64,000 bases of DNA from Flavobacterium sp. (GTDB taxonomy: Bacteria > Bacteroidota > Bacteroidia > Flavobacteriales > Flavobacteriaceae). Each line of letters opens with the position of its first letter. Position 1 is the first letter of the stretch. The stretch lies in assembly GCF_027483985.1 (NCBI RefSeq), contig NZ_JAIXTJ010000057.1, positions 23,409-87,408 of the forward strand, given 5' to 3'. The position numbers and the translations under genes were made by a program. The notes under the pieces are model-generated. The model was not told the DNA's origin. It saw nothing but the letters and a program-made list of their open reading frames with translations, and did no database searches. This document shows positions 1-8,116 of this stretch, in pieces.

Positions 1-50
1 GGAGGGAAAAAATAGTTGGCAGTGTTCAGTGTTCAGTTAATTATAAGTAA

Positions 51-488
51 ATGAAAAAAATTGTTTTATTACTTTTAATGATATCATTTTCATCTTGTGA
101 TAGAGCAATATTTGCATCTGTAACAAATCAAAAAAATGAGCCTTACAATTTAAAGATTTATTATAATGCCAATTCTGAAAAAATAAAAGACTACATAGAC
201 CATCACAAAAATTTCGAAAATTTTTCAAAATTTATTGTAAAATACAACAATTATAATTTCAAAAAAGATATAATCAATGATTCAATTGAAAAATCAACAT
301 TAATTAAATTAAGCCCTAAAGATTCTTTTACAATTTGGGGTGGCATATTTCAGTTGGAAAATTTTGATGAGATTGAAAAAATAGAACTTATTAATTCTAA
401 CAATCAAATAACAGAAATAAAAGGCTCTGAAATAAGTACCAGTTTTGAGCTAAAAGAAGGTGTTACATATCTTTATACAATTAAATAA
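51..488 (+). CDS. Small lipoprotein of unknown function
   Basis: A 145-residue protein that starts with a short hydrophobic signal sequence ending in SFSSC, a plausible lipobox with Cys16 as the lipidated residue, so it is probably anchored in the cell envelope. The rest is Lys/Asn/Ile-rich with no domain I recognise. It precedes a second small lipoprotein by 32 bp on the same strand and may be co-transcribed with it. The ATG follows a short repeated GTTCAGT motif. Function unknown. Confidence 0.7.
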   Translation: MKKIVLLLLMISFSSCDRAIFASVTNQKNEPYNLKIYYNANSEKIKDYIDHHKNFENFSKFIVKYNNYNFKKDIINDSIEKSTLIKLSPKDSFTIWGGIFQLENFDEIEKIELINSNNQITEIKGSEISTSFELKEGVTYLYTIK

Positions 489-520
489 CCTTTTTATATT
501 TTTATAAATGTAATCTCTTT

Positions 521-967
521 ATGAAAAAATATTTCATCCTTTTAGTACTATCTGTTATCCTTTTTTCTTGTAAAAAAGAGGAGAAAGATGATAGTTATAA
601 TTATTTATATAATAAACTTAATGAGTTGTCAAAAAGAGATCATAGTGTTGCGGAATTTACATATCTTCAAAATTTTCATGAAATTAAAAATGATATTTCT
701 AAACAAAAAAGATTTGATAGTTTGCATAATATATCTTTAGATATTGAAAAAAAATTTAAAAGCTTAGATTTTTCAAATCGTGAAAAAGTGTTTAATTTTA
801 GAGATTCAACAATTAAAAGTCAGAAGCTGCCACCAATATTATTTGATGAGAACGATTTTAAAAACCTAAATGATAGTGTATTTAAAATTAAGATGGAATT
901 AGAAATTTTAAATTTAAGAGAATCTTTTCATTATATGAGAATTTACGATAGAAAAGCACCATTATAA
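521..967 (+). CDS. Small lipoprotein of unknown function
   Basis: A 148-residue protein with an N-terminal signal sequence and lipobox (ILFSC, Cys17) followed by a charged KKEEKDD stretch, as usual for Bacteroidota lipoproteins. The mature part is charged and looks helical (many Lys, Glu, Asp, Leu) with no recognisable domain. It lies 32 bp after another lipoprotein and one base before the HopJ-family gene, so the three may share a transcript. Function unknown. Confidence 0.7.
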   Translation: MKKYFILLVLSVILFSCKKEEKDDSYNYLYNKLNELSKRDHSVAEFTYLQNFHEIKNDISKQKRFDSLHNISLDIEKKFKSLDFSNREKVFNFRDSTIKSQKLPPILFDENDFKNLNDSVFKIKMELEILNLRESFHYMRIYDRKAPL

Positions 968-968
968 A

Positions 969-1304
969 ATGAATAACACAATTATGCAAGACTTAATAAA
1001 CCAAAAATCGTTTCAAGCAACTATCACGTACATCGATGAAAAATATAATTTCACTCCTACTTCTTTCAAAAACGGAAATCAAATTAACAACGCAAACGAA
1101 AATAATGGTTCTTGCAAAATTTTCGCTTTCGCCAAAGTAAATAATTTAGAAAAAGACGCAACCTTATCACTTTTTGGGAGTTATTATTTTGATGATGTTT
1201 TAAAAAATCCTGATGGAAATGACCATCAAAACATTAGAAATTTCATAACCTTTGGTTGGGATGGAATTTCATTTGATGGAGAAGCTTTGGAATTAAAGTT
1301 TTAA
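969..1304 (+). CDS. HopJ type III effector family protein
   Basis: A 111-residue protein matching the HopJ family nearly end to end: YNFTPTSFKNG near residue 26, then NGSCKIFAFAKV, FGSYYFDDVL, and GNDHQNIRNF with a following GWDGISF. Despite the family name, members are widespread in free-living bacteria without type III secretion, and their role is not established. It has no signal peptide, so it is probably cytoplasmic. The start could be the ATG at 969 or the in-frame ATG at 984. The preceding lipoprotein gene stops one base upstream. Confidence 0.85.
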   Translation: MNNTIMQDLINQKSFQATITYIDEKYNFTPTSFKNGNQINNANENNGSCKIFAFAKVNNLEKDATLSLFGSYYFDDVLKNPDGNDHQNIRNFITFGWDGISFDGEALELKF

Positions 1305-1309
1305 AGTAG

Positions 1310-1402
1310 TTATTTATCAATAATTTTTATCATGTTAATTATTTCTTTATAATAGCAAAAGAAGAATAATGCAAAAATTACAAAAACAACAACTAAAGTC
1401 AT
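1310..1402 (-). CDS. Possible 30-residue membrane micropeptide
   Basis: A short ORF that begins MTLVVVFVIFALFFFCYY and ends in a charged tail with Lys residues. The first 18 residues would make one transmembrane helix. It lies 61 bp downstream of the 63-residue minus-strand ORF at 1464-1655 and is too short for coding statistics, so it is offered only as a candidate. Confidence 0.3.
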   Translation of the reverse strand: MTLVVVFVIFALFFFCYYKEIINMIKIIDK

Positions 1403-1463
1403 ACAAATTACCTTAATCGATTAGTATTAATACTTACCATCAAAACTTTGAAAGAAATTAGAA

Positions 1464-1655
1464 TTATTTTTCATCTTTTCTAGAGTAAATTTTAACTTTT
1501 GACTTTTCTTCATACTCAATTAATTTATCAAAACTCTCATTTGGGTAAATTTTGGAAAACAATCTGAACCTATTATTTTTCCCTCGTTCAATTATGAAAG
1601 TTCTTAAGGCAAAACCCATTACAGCTAACGCTGTATATGTAATATAATATTCCAT
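1464..1655 (-). CDS. Hypothetical 63-residue protein
   Basis: A small ORF with a moderately hydrophobic N-terminus (residues about 3-21), which could be a membrane anchor, and a basic, charged C-terminal half. I do not recognise a family. It is the only ORF of any length in the gap between the HopJ-family gene and recJ, and it is transcribed away from recJ. Confidence 0.45.
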   Translation of the reverse strand: MEYYITYTALAVMGFALRTFIIERGKNNRFRLFSKIYPNESFDKLIEYEEKSKVKIYSRKDEK

Positions 1656-1848
1656 AGTATTTAATTTATACTTTTATAACGAAATAGCATTAAATTTTTT
1701 GCTTTTTATTTTTTTGTTTTTTTTAAAATAAATGATAATTTGTTGATTTTCAATATATAAAATTTTAAAATAAAAAATATTTTTTCATATATTTGCAAAA
1801 CATTTACAAGCCAAAATCTAATATCAAAAATCTAACATCTAATATCCT
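1656..1848. other. AT-rich gap with recJ promoter and short repeats
   Basis: Very AT-rich spacer between divergent genes. It holds a consensus -7 element TATATTTG at 1788-1795, oriented toward recJ. The last 35 bp before the ATG are low-complexity repeats of the AATCTAATATC type, which recur at 6290-6325 and 51719-51806. Confidence 0.6.
1788..1795 (+). promoter_or_regulatory. Bacteroidota -7 element upstream of recJ
   Basis: TATATTTG fits the Bacteroidota primary sigma factor -7 consensus TAnnTTTG. It lies about 53 bp before the recJ ATG. No clear TTG lies 18-22 bp upstream, so the -33 half is weak. Confidence 0.5.
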
Positions 1849-3540
1849 ATGCGTTGGACATTACAATCTAAGCCAGAAAAAGAACAAGTTCAAAAACTAC
1901 AAAACGAACTTCAAGTCGATGAAATTATTGCGACTTTATTAGTTCAAAGAGGCATTACAACCTACGATCAAGCCAAAACATTTTTCAGACCAACTTTAGA
2001 CGATTTGCACAATCCGTATCTCATGAAAGATATGGACAAAGCGGTTTCACGTATTGAAAAAGCTATTGCAAACGCAGAAAATATTCTAATTTTTGGAGAT
2101 TATGACGTCGATGGAACCACTGCTGTTTCGTTGGTTTCCTCCTATTTAAAAAGTTATTATCCGAATATCGCTACTTACATTCCAGACCGTTACGACGAAG
2201 GTTACGGAATTTCCTATAAAGGAATTGACTACGCCGACGATAACGGAATTTCTTTAATAATTGCGCTTGATTGCGGAATAAAATCCATCGATCACGTTGC
2301 TTATGCGAATGCAAAAAACATCGATTTTATCATTTGTGATCACCATCGACCAGGAAACGAATTGCCCAATGCAGTTGCGGTTTTAGATCCAAAACGTGAT
2401 GATTGTACTTATCCTTACGACGAACTTTGCGGTTGTGGCGTTGGATTTAAATTGATTCAAGCTATGGCTGAAAACCGCAATCAGTCTGTTTTAGATTTAA
2501 TTCCTTATTTAGATTTGGTTGCCACCGCAATTGCCGCAGATATTGTTCCGATTACTGGTGAAAATCGAGTTTTAGCTAAATTTGGTTTGCAAGTAATTAA
2601 TTCAAATCCACGTCCAGGAATTAAGGCTTTAATTCAAAATGTAAAGAAAAAAGTGCTTACCATAACGGATGTCGTTTTCATTGTCGCACCAAGAATTAAC
2701 GCAGCAGGAAGAATAAAACACGGAAACGAAGCGGTTGCCTTATTGACCGAATTTGATTTAGAACAAGCCGAAATTTTTGCTTCCGAAATTGAACAACACA
2801 ATGCCGACCGAAAAGATTTAGACAAACAAATCACGGTTGAAGCATTGGCTCAAATTGAAAACAATAACGAAAAAGAGAACTTTACAACGGTACTTTATCA
2901 AGAAAATTGGCACAAAGGCGTTATCGGAATTGTGGCTTCAAGATTAACTGAAACCTATTATCGCCCAACTATTGTTTTCACAAAAAGTGGCGATAAATTG
3001 GCAGCTTCGGCTCGTTCGGTAAAAGATTTTGATGTTTATAATGCGTTAGAAGCTTGCGCAGAACATCTCGAACAATTTGGCGGACATATGTACGCGGCAG
3101 GAATGACTTTGAAAGAAGAGAATTACCAAAAATTCAAAGATGCATTTGAAAAAGAAGTTCAAAAAACCATTGCTCCAGATTTATTAATTCCAGAAATTTC
3201 AGTGGATTTAGAAATCAATTTTTCAGATATAAATCCAAAGTTGATTCGATTATTGAGTCAATTTGAACCTTTTGGACCACAAAATATGACACCTGTTTTT
3301 ATGACTAAAAATGTAATAGACACAGGTTATGCAAAGCCATTAGGAAAAGACAACGAACATTTAAAGTTATTTGTAAAACAAAACCATTCAGAAGGATTTG
3401 GCGCGATTGGTTTTGGATTGGGAAGCAAACTAGAATCTACAAAAAATCGAAATCCATTTGACGCTGTATATTGCATAGACGAAAACGAATTTAATGGAAA
3501 GGTAACCGTGCAATTGCGTCTAAAAGATTTGAAAAATTAA
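1849..3540 (+). CDS. recJ: Single-stranded-DNA-specific exonuclease RecJ
   Basis: A 563-residue protein of normal RecJ length. It degrades single-stranded DNA 5' to 3' in recombination and mismatch or base-excision repair. The DHH phosphoesterase core is intact: FGDYDVDGT with Asp84/Asp86/Asp88, DCG at 141-143, and CDHHRPG with DHH at 164-166, all metal-binding motifs. The DHHA1 segment with its GGH motif (QFGGHMYAAG) follows around residue 410, and an OB-like C-terminal part completes the protein. It stands alone, with its own -7 element upstream. Confidence 0.97.
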   Translation: MRWTLQSKPEKEQVQKLQNELQVDEIIATLLVQRGITTYDQAKTFFRPTLDDLHNPYLMKDMDKAVSRIEKAIANAENILIFGDYDVDGTTAVSLVSSYLKSYYPNIATYIPDRYDEGYGISYKGIDYADDNGISLIIALDCGIKSIDHVAYANAKNIDFIICDHHRPGNELPNAVAVLDPKRDDCTYPYDELCGCGVGFKLIQAMAENRNQSVLDLIPYLDLVATAIAADIVPITGENRVLAKFGLQVINSNPRPGIKALIQNVKKKVLTITDVVFIVAPRINAAGRIKHGNEAVALLTEFDLEQAEIFASEIEQHNADRKDLDKQITVEALAQIENNNEKENFTTVLYQENWHKGVIGIVASRLTETYYRPTIVFTKSGDKLAASARSVKDFDVYNALEACAEHLEQFGGHMYAAGMTLKEENYQKFKDAFEKEVQKTIAPDLLIPEISVDLEINFSDINPKLIRLLSQFEPFGPQNMTPVFMTKNVIDTGYAKPLGKDNEHLKLFVKQNHSEGFGAIGFGLGSKLESTKNRNPFDAVYCIDENEFNGKVTVQLRLKDLKN

Positions 3541-3600
3541 TACCCTAAATTGTATCATAAAATTTAACTATTTTTGTCTACAAAATAACTTCTTCTACTT

Positions 3601-4260
3601 ATGAAACAGATTATAATTGTACTTTTGGCTGTAATAGTCTTGATTTTAGGCTATAATTTATATAGTGATTATCAGCGTTTTCATTCGCCAGGAAGCGATT
3701 ATGTTAGTAACCAAAAAATTGATTTAAACTATTATGACGCTGCAACTTTACAAAATTATTATCAAGCTATAGAAGATGCTAATAGTTATGTAAGAATGGC
3801 TTGGGTTAATGATGATGTAGATGTGAGAAATCCCGAAGATGATGATGACGATACTAAAGCAGTTGTTTCTGGTTACACTAAAAAGTTGGGAATCGTTAAA
3901 TTATATGAAGAAAAATTAGTACAATCTGCCAAAATGAAAAGCGAAGGATTGAACGATAAAGACGTAATCGCATTCGAAGAAAGTGGCTACAAAGCAAAAG
4001 ATTATAACGAATTCATAAAAAGAAAATTCTTGATGGAAACGTTTAAAAGTAATCCGGAAAAGTATAGTTTGAAAGTTGGCGATTTCAGTTCGTTCGTATT
4101 TGAACTGCAAAAGATTTTGGTCAAAAAAGGTTATAACATTCCAGTTGATGGACTTTTTAAAGACACAACTATAAAAGCAATTGGTGCATTTGAACAAAAA
4201 AACGGTTTGTTTCCTGACGGAAAAGTTGATGCAGTAACTTTAGATTATTTACTTAGATAA
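3601..4260 (+). CDS. Membrane-anchored peptidoglycan-binding-domain protein
   Basis: A 219-residue protein. Residues about 3-20 form a single N-terminal membrane helix (or uncleaved signal). The middle is polar with an Asp-rich patch (EDDDDDTKA) near residue 85. The last about 55 residues match the PG_binding_1 fold: FELQKILVKKGYNIPVDG, then FKDTTIKAIGAFEQKNGL and DGKVDAVTLDYLL. It probably sits in the periplasm touching the cell wall. No catalytic domain is visible. Its stop codon directly abuts the stop of lpxH on the opposite strand, with no spacer. Confidence 0.8.
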   Translation: MKQIIIVLLAVIVLILGYNLYSDYQRFHSPGSDYVSNQKIDLNYYDAATLQNYYQAIEDANSYVRMAWVNDDVDVRNPEDDDDDTKAVVSGYTKKLGIVKLYEEKLVQSAKMKSEGLNDKDVIAFEESGYKAKDYNEFIKRKFLMETFKSNPEKYSLKVGDFSSFVFELQKILVKKGYNIPVDGLFKDTTIKAIGAFEQKNGLFPDGKVDAVTLDYLLR

Positions 4261-5007
4261 CTATTCGAATTTTTTCAATTCAAAATTTTCTCCGTCAAAA
4301 ACTCCATAGGTAAAGTAGCCAATCCAGTCGCCAAGATTTACATATTCTGAATTTTCACCCACTTTTACAATCATTGGTAAATGTCGGTGTCCAAAAATCA
4401 GGTAGTTATACTGTTTGGTTTCTATTTTTTTCTTTGCGTAAATGATTAACCATTCGTTGTCTTCGCCTAAGTATTTTACGTCTTCTGCACCAGAAATTAA
4501 TTTATTTTTTACGGAAAGATATTGTGCTAATTTCATTCCAATATCTGGATGAAGCCAACGGTACAACCATTTTGAAAACGGATGAACAAATACTTTTTTC
4601 ATTCGCTTATATCCTTTATCACCTGGACCTTTTCCGTCACCATGTCCAATAAGAAATGTTTTATTATTGAAAGTAAACTCTTGATTATCGTGAAAAACTG
4701 GAATGTTGAGTTCTTTTTGAAAATAATCATTCATCCACAAATCGTGGTTTCCAACGAAGAAGTAAATCGGAATTCCGCTATCTCTAATTTCGGCTAGTTT
4801 TCCTAGAACTCTCACAAATCCTTTGGGAACGACCGTTTTATATTCAAACCAAAAATCAAACAAGTCACCAAGCAAAAAAATGGCTTCGGCATCTTTCTTA
4901 ACTTCATCAAGCCAAGCCACAAATTTTTGCTCACGCGGAAAACTTAATTCAGGTGTTGGAGCTCCAAAATGTTGATCGGATGCGAAATAGATTTTTTTTT
5001 GTGACAT
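4261..5007 (-). CDS. lpxH: UDP-2,3-diacylglucosamine diphosphatase
   Basis: A 248-residue calcineurin-type metallophosphoesterase that would cleave UDP-2,3-diacylglucosamine to lipid X in lipid A synthesis. Visible metal-binding motifs in order are SDQHFG (Asp11, His13), GDLFDFW (47-53), GNHDLW (86-91), HGD (122-124) and FGHRHLP near 209. The residues between them, including the HPDIG segment, fit LpxH-like proteins rather than generic phosphatases. The adjacent queD gene lies 17 bp upstream on the same strand, so the two may be co-transcribed. Confidence 0.9.
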   Translation of the reverse strand: MSQKKIYFASDQHFGAPTPELSFPREQKFVAWLDEVKKDAEAIFLLGDLFDFWFEYKTVVPKGFVRVLGKLAEIRDSGIPIYFFVGNHDLWMNDYFQKELNIPVFHDNQEFTFNNKTFLIGHGDGKGPGDKGYKRMKKVFVHPFSKWLYRWLHPDIGMKLAQYLSVKNKLISGAEDVKYLGEDNEWLIIYAKKKIETKQYNYLIFGHRHLPMIVKVGENSEYVNLGDWIGYFTYGVFDGENFELKKFE

Positions 5008-5024
5008 TTTGTGAAATAAATAAA

Positions 5025-5477
5025 TTACAAATTATCAGAAGCGTACCATTCAGCAAATGAACTTTCAGTTTCTTGCAATCTTAAAGAGTGTAACTGAATT
5101 TCACTTGGCAATCTGTTTTGAATTTTACTTGCAAAATCAATTACCATATTTTCGCTTGTTGGTTGATAATCAACTAAAATAACGTGATGACCACGATTTT
5201 TTAATTCTTGAGCCAACTCAACGTGAGGTGTATTTTTATTAAAAACGGTAGCGTGATCAAAAACATCAACAATTTCCTCTCGCACAATTTTTTTCAAATC
5301 AGAAAAATCAATCACCATTCCAAATTTTACATTGCTAGAATCGGTTATTGGTGTTCCAATTACAGTAACCGAAAGCTTATAACTATGACCGTGAACATTT
5401 TTACATTTACCATCATATCCATAAAGTGCGTGTCCAGTTTCAAAAGAAAACTGTTTGGTAATTCTGATTTTACTCAT
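5025..5477 (-). CDS. queD: 6-pyruvoyl-tetrahydropterin synthase / QueD family
   Basis: A 150-residue protein of the PTPS fold. The zinc ligands are visible as His16 (FETGHALYG) and the HGH pair in CKNVHGHSYKL (His29, His31), with Cys25 as the probable catalytic Cys. The substrate-binding PTSENM motif is further on. In bacteria this family mostly makes 6-carboxytetrahydropterin for queuosine (QueD); a tetrahydropterin role cannot be excluded from sequence alone. It is upstream of lpxH on the minus strand. Confidence 0.88.
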   Translation of the reverse strand: MSKIRITKQFSFETGHALYGYDGKCKNVHGHSYKLSVTVIGTPITDSSNVKFGMVIDFSDLKKIVREEIVDVFDHATVFNKNTPHVELAQELKNRGHHVILVDYQPTSENMVIDFASKIQNRLPSEIQLHSLRLQETESSFAEWYASDNL

Positions 5478-5578
5478 TATAATTTTTTTACAAAATTAAA
5501 TAAAATAAGCTATCAAATTGACGATAATTATTTCTTAATTTTTAATTTATAAATACTATATTTGAACATAATTATTTT

Positions 5579-5652
5579 GGGGATGTAGCTCAGTTGGCTA
5601 GAGTGCTTGACTGGCAGTCAAGAGGTCGTGGGTTCGAGCCCCATCTTCTCCA
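5579..5652 (+). tRNA. tRNA-Ala (anticodon GGC)
   Basis: A 74-nt cloverleaf. The D-stem is GCTC/GAGT, and the anticodon stem CTTGA/TCAAG encloses loop CTGGCAG, so the anticodon is GGC reading alanine codon GCC. The T-arm is GTGGG-TTCGAGC-CCCAT. The acceptor stem carries G3:U70, the alanine identity pair, which confirms the assignment; positions 6:67 form a U:U mismatch. The discriminator is A73 and CCA is not encoded. A terminator follows 11 bp downstream. Confidence 0.97.
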
Positions 5653-5662
5653 CTTTTATAAC

Positions 5663-5697
5663 AAAAAAACGCCTTTATTTCAAGGCGTTTTTTTTTA
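5663..5697. terminator. Bidirectional terminator (tRNA-Ala / DUF3109 gene)
   Basis: The inverted repeat AAACGCCTT / AAGGCGTTT has a 6-nt loop, with A and T tracts on both sides, so it can stop the tRNA on the plus strand and the convergent DUF3109 gene on the minus strand. It overlaps the last codons of the latter. Confidence 0.9.
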
Positions 5698-6267
5698 TTT
5701 TCCGTTTTTTAAATCATCGGCTACTTTTTCTAATTCTTGGTACCAATCGTCACCGAATCTTCTTATCAGAGCTTCTTTTACAAACTTATAAACTGGAACT
5801 TGAAGTTCTTTTCCTAGTGAACAAGCATCGTCGCAAATATCCCAACGATCGTAATTTACTGCAGCAAACTCAGTGAAATCTTTTACACGAATTGGATACA
5901 AATGACAAGAAACTGGTTTTTTCCACGAAATAATTCCTTGATTGTAGGCTTGCTCTATACCACACAAAGCCGTTTTCCCGTCAAAAATTACGTAAGCACA
6001 ATCTTTTTCATCAATTAAGGGTGTTTCTAAATCTTGTTCCGTTCCTTTTACCCAAGTTCCTAATTTTTCGATAGCTGCGATGCCTTCTTTTCGTAAAAAT
6101 GGTTTTACTTTCGGATAAATTTCTTCTAAGATTTTAGTTTCTTCTTCACTCAATGGCGCACCAGCATCACCATCAACGCAACACGCACCGTGACAAGCAG
6201 AAAGATTACAAACAAAATCTTTTTCAAGAATATCTTCTGAAACTATGGTTTTTCCTAACTGAAACAT
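5695..6267 (-). CDS. DUF3109 family protein (Cys-rich, possible Fe-S or zinc)
   Basis: A 190-residue protein with a conserved N-terminal cysteine cluster (Cys20, Cys25, Cys29, Cys30 in CNLSACHGACC) and further cysteines in CGIEQ, SCHLYP and CDDAC. This pattern belongs to DUF3109, related to the YkgJ cysteine-cluster proteins thought to bind a metal or Fe-S cluster. No enzymatic role is established. It has no signal peptide and is a single-gene unit between the tRNA terminator and a divergent MarC-family gene. Confidence 0.88.
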   Translation of the reverse strand: MFQLGKTIVSEDILEKDFVCNLSACHGACCVDGDAGAPLSEEETKILEEIYPKVKPFLRKEGIAAIEKLGTWVKGTEQDLETPLIDEKDCAYVIFDGKTALCGIEQAYNQGIISWKKPVSCHLYPIRVKDFTEFAAVNYDRWDICDDACSLGKELQVPVYKFVKEALIRRFGDDWYQELEKVADDLKNGK

Positions 6268-6285
6268 ATTTAAAATATTAGATAT

Positions 6286-6330
6286 TAAACCTATCTACCG
6301 ACAGGCAGGTTTAAGATATTAGATATTTCT
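6286..6330. repeat. Short palindromic repeat (AATATTAGATATT / TAGGTAGA type)
   Basis: Two arms resembling AATATTAGATATTAAACC flank a GC-richer core, CTACCGACAGGCAGG. The arms are imperfect inverted copies. The AATATTAGAT motif is the same low-complexity sequence seen before recJ and after rng. Confidence 0.55.
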
Positions 6331-6404
6331 TTTATCAAAAACTTAAGACAAAGGTACGAATGATTTTATGGAATAAATAAATATCCTAAAATTAACGTAT
6401 CGTT

Positions 6405-6437
6405 TTGATTTTAACATTTGATAAAGCAGTAATTTTG
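6405..6437 (+). promoter_or_regulatory. Promoter of the MarC-family gene
   Basis: TTG at 6405-6407, a 22-bp spacer, then TAATTTTG at 6430-6437, close to the Bacteroidota -33/-7 consensus. Transcription would begin near 6443, which argues that translation starts at the ATG at 6459 and not at an upstream TTG. Confidence 0.55.
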
Positions 6438-6458
6438 CCGCTTCTAAAATGTGTGCTT

Positions 6459-7037
6459 ATGTTAGGTTTAGACTTTAAAGAAATTATCACAATTGCAATG
6501 GTGCTTTTTGCTGTAATTGATATTGTTGGAACGATTCCGATTATTGTTGATTTGAGGCAAAAATTTGGTCACATTGAATCAGAAAAAGCTTCGATTGTTG
6601 CTGGAGTTATTATGATTGTCTTCCTATTTGTTGGAGAAGAATTATTAAAATTAATTGGAATTGATGTGCATTCTTTTGCTGTTGCTGGTTCGTTTGTATT
6701 ATTCTTTTTAGCATTAGAAATGATTCTCGGAATTCGAATTTATAAAGAAGAAGCCAATTCATCAGCTTCGATTGTTCCATTGGCATTTCCTTTAATTGCT
6801 GGTGCAGGAACAATGACAACTTTACTTTCATTACGTTCGCAATTTGCAACTATAAACATTATAATCGCTATCGTTTTAAACATCATTTTGGTGTATGCAG
6901 TTTTAAAATCTTCAGCTAAAATTGAAAAAATGTTAGGCAAAAACGGTCTTGGCGTTATCAGAAAAACTTTTGGAGTGGTACTTCTTGCAATTGCTGTTAA
7001 ATTATTTGCAGCTAATGTTAAAGGATTATTCATTTAA
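6459..7037 (+). CDS. MarC family integral membrane protein
   Basis: A 192-residue, strongly hydrophobic protein with about six membrane helices, matching the MarC/UPF0056 family: FAVIDIVGTIPI near the N-terminus, the central PLAFPLIAGAGTMTT motif, and a C-terminal AIAVKLFAANVKG. Members were once linked to multiple antibiotic resistance, but that has not held up and the transported substrate is unknown. The start at 6459 (MLGLDFKEI) was chosen because the promoter overlaps any longer version. A small membrane protein gene follows 36 bp later. Confidence 0.9.
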   Translation: MLGLDFKEIITIAMVLFAVIDIVGTIPIIVDLRQKFGHIESEKASIVAGVIMIVFLFVGEELLKLIGIDVHSFAVAGSFVLFFLALEMILGIRIYKEEANSSASIVPLAFPLIAGAGTMTTLLSLRSQFATINIIIAIVLNIILVYAVLKSSAKIEKMLGKNGLGVIRKTFGVVLLAIAVKLFAANVKGLFI

Positions 7038-7073
7038 TCTGATTTTTATTATTTTTGTATCAAATATTTATCA

Positions 7074-7274
7074 ATGAAAATTTTTACTACTATATTGATT
7101 TTAGTTGCAACTGGTTTAATCGGTTTCAACATTACTTTACTAGATTTTGAAAAGCCATTTGAAGGTGACAGTATGATTGCTTTGGTTGGAATTGCTGCTG
7201 CCTTTTGCGCTGTTTTTATTCTTCTAATCTTCAAAATGTCTAAAAAAATTGAAGAGAAATTGAAAAATCAATAA
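7074..7274 (+). CDS. Small two-helix membrane protein
   Basis: A 66-residue protein with two predicted membrane helices (about residues 3-21 and 33-54) and a basic C-terminal tail (KMSKKIEEKLKNQ). A -7-like TATTTTTG at 7050-7057 lies just upstream. Small proteins of this kind are common in Flavobacteriaceae, but I know no function. Transcription probably ends at the hairpin at 7301-7352. Confidence 0.7.
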   Translation: MKIFTTILILVATGLIGFNITLLDFEKPFEGDSMIALVGIAAAFCAVFILLIFKMSKKIEEKLKNQ

Positions 7275-7300
7275 CTACTGTAAATCCCAATTTATAAATC

Positions 7301-7352
7301 CTAAATTCCAATTTATATACTTGTATCTGGAATTTGGAGTTTAATTTTTTTT
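7301..7352 (+). terminator. Hairpin of the TGGAATTTGG type followed by T-run
   Basis: CTAAATTCCA at 7301-7310 pairs with TGGAATTTGG at 7328-7337, followed by a run of eight T from 7345. It is both a likely terminator and a member of the TTCCAAATTCC repeat family also seen at 16544-16583 and inside dxs. Confidence 0.6.
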
Positions 7353-7364
7353 ATTCTTAGATTT

Positions 7365-7973
7365 ATGTTTGATGTTCTAATAATTGGTGGTGGCGTTTCT
7401 GGAGTTTCTTGCGCGCTGGTTTTAGGTTCGGCTTATAAAAAAGCCTTTGCCCAAGACAAAAAAATCGGAATTATTATACATCAAAAAACATCTTCATTAC
7501 AAGAAGCATTGTTTAATAATGCTTACGGAATTCCTGCAGGTAAATTAGGTTCAGAACTTTTAACTGAAAGTGTAGCACAACTTCACAATTTATATCCTCA
7601 CGTAGCTCAAATTGAGAACGAAAAAGTACTTAAAATTGAAGGTGAATATCCAAATTTCAATGTGATTACTAATAAAAGTTCTTATCAAACGAAAACAATT
7701 GTTATTGGCATTGGATCTGCAAATACTTTTGCTATTGAAGGTTTAATGGATTTTGTAGAACCACACAAAAAAGCAATTGTTGAAAAACAACGCATACAAT
7801 TAAAAAATGATGACCACAAAGTTGCCGAAGGAATTTATGTAGCTGGCACGCTTGCTGGACACAGAAGTCAATTAGCAATCGCTGCCGGAAGTGGCGCTGC
7901 CGTTGCAACCGATATTCTAACGTTATGGAATGAAGGAATCTCGAGTCAAGCACACGATTCGATTAGGAAGTAG
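7365..7973 (+). CDS. NAD(P)/FAD-dependent oxidoreductase (thioredoxin-reductase-like)
   Basis: A 202-residue protein beginning FDVLIIGGGVSGVSCAL, the GxGxxG dinucleotide-binding Rossmann motif for FAD. Near the C-terminus GIYVAGTLAGHRSQLAIAAG resembles the second FAD-contacting motif of thioredoxin-reductase-like flavoproteins. It is shorter than true thioredoxin reductase (about 310) and lacks the CxxC redox pair and a separate NAD(P)H domain, so it is a reduced family member with unknown substrate. Confidence 0.8.
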   Translation: MFDVLIIGGGVSGVSCALVLGSAYKKAFAQDKKIGIIIHQKTSSLQEALFNNAYGIPAGKLGSELLTESVAQLHNLYPHVAQIENEKVLKIEGEYPNFNVITNKSSYQTKTIVIGIGSANTFAIEGLMDFVEPHKKAIVEKQRIQLKNDDHKVAEGIYVAGTLAGHRSQLAIAAGSGAAVATDILTLWNEGISSQAHDSIRK

Positions 7974-7975
7974 GT

Positions 7976-8110
7976 TTATCCTTTTTCGTAAAACTTCCAA
8001 ATTCTTTTAGCAAGTTTGTATAAAAACACAATTGCAACCACTGAAATTAACAGTACAACTATTTGCCAAAGAAACAAACCTACACTGAAATCATTTATTA
8101 CTTTTTCCAT
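7976..8110 (-). CDS. Small membrane protein (44 residues)
   Basis: A short ORF from the ATG at 8110: MEKVINDFSVGLFLWQ, then a hydrophobic helix through residue 30 and a basic tail (KLAKRIWKFYEKG). The helix plus positive-inside tail looks like a real single-span membrane protein. It starts six bases after the stop of the upstream S41 protease gene on the same strand, suggesting co-transcription. Function unknown. Confidence 0.65.
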   Translation of the reverse strand: MEKVINDFSVGLFLWQIVVLLISVVAIVFLYKLAKRIWKFYEKG

Positions 8111-8116
8111 AAGAAT

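Noticed and set aside
969..1304. Type III secretion effector implying a type III system
   Set aside because: The HopJ name is historical; no secretion genes are nearby and the family is common in free-living Bacteroidota.
5594..5876. ORFs that overlap tRNA-Ala and run into the DUF3109 gene
   Set aside because: They cover a clear tRNA and terminator and lie antisense to a conserved gene.
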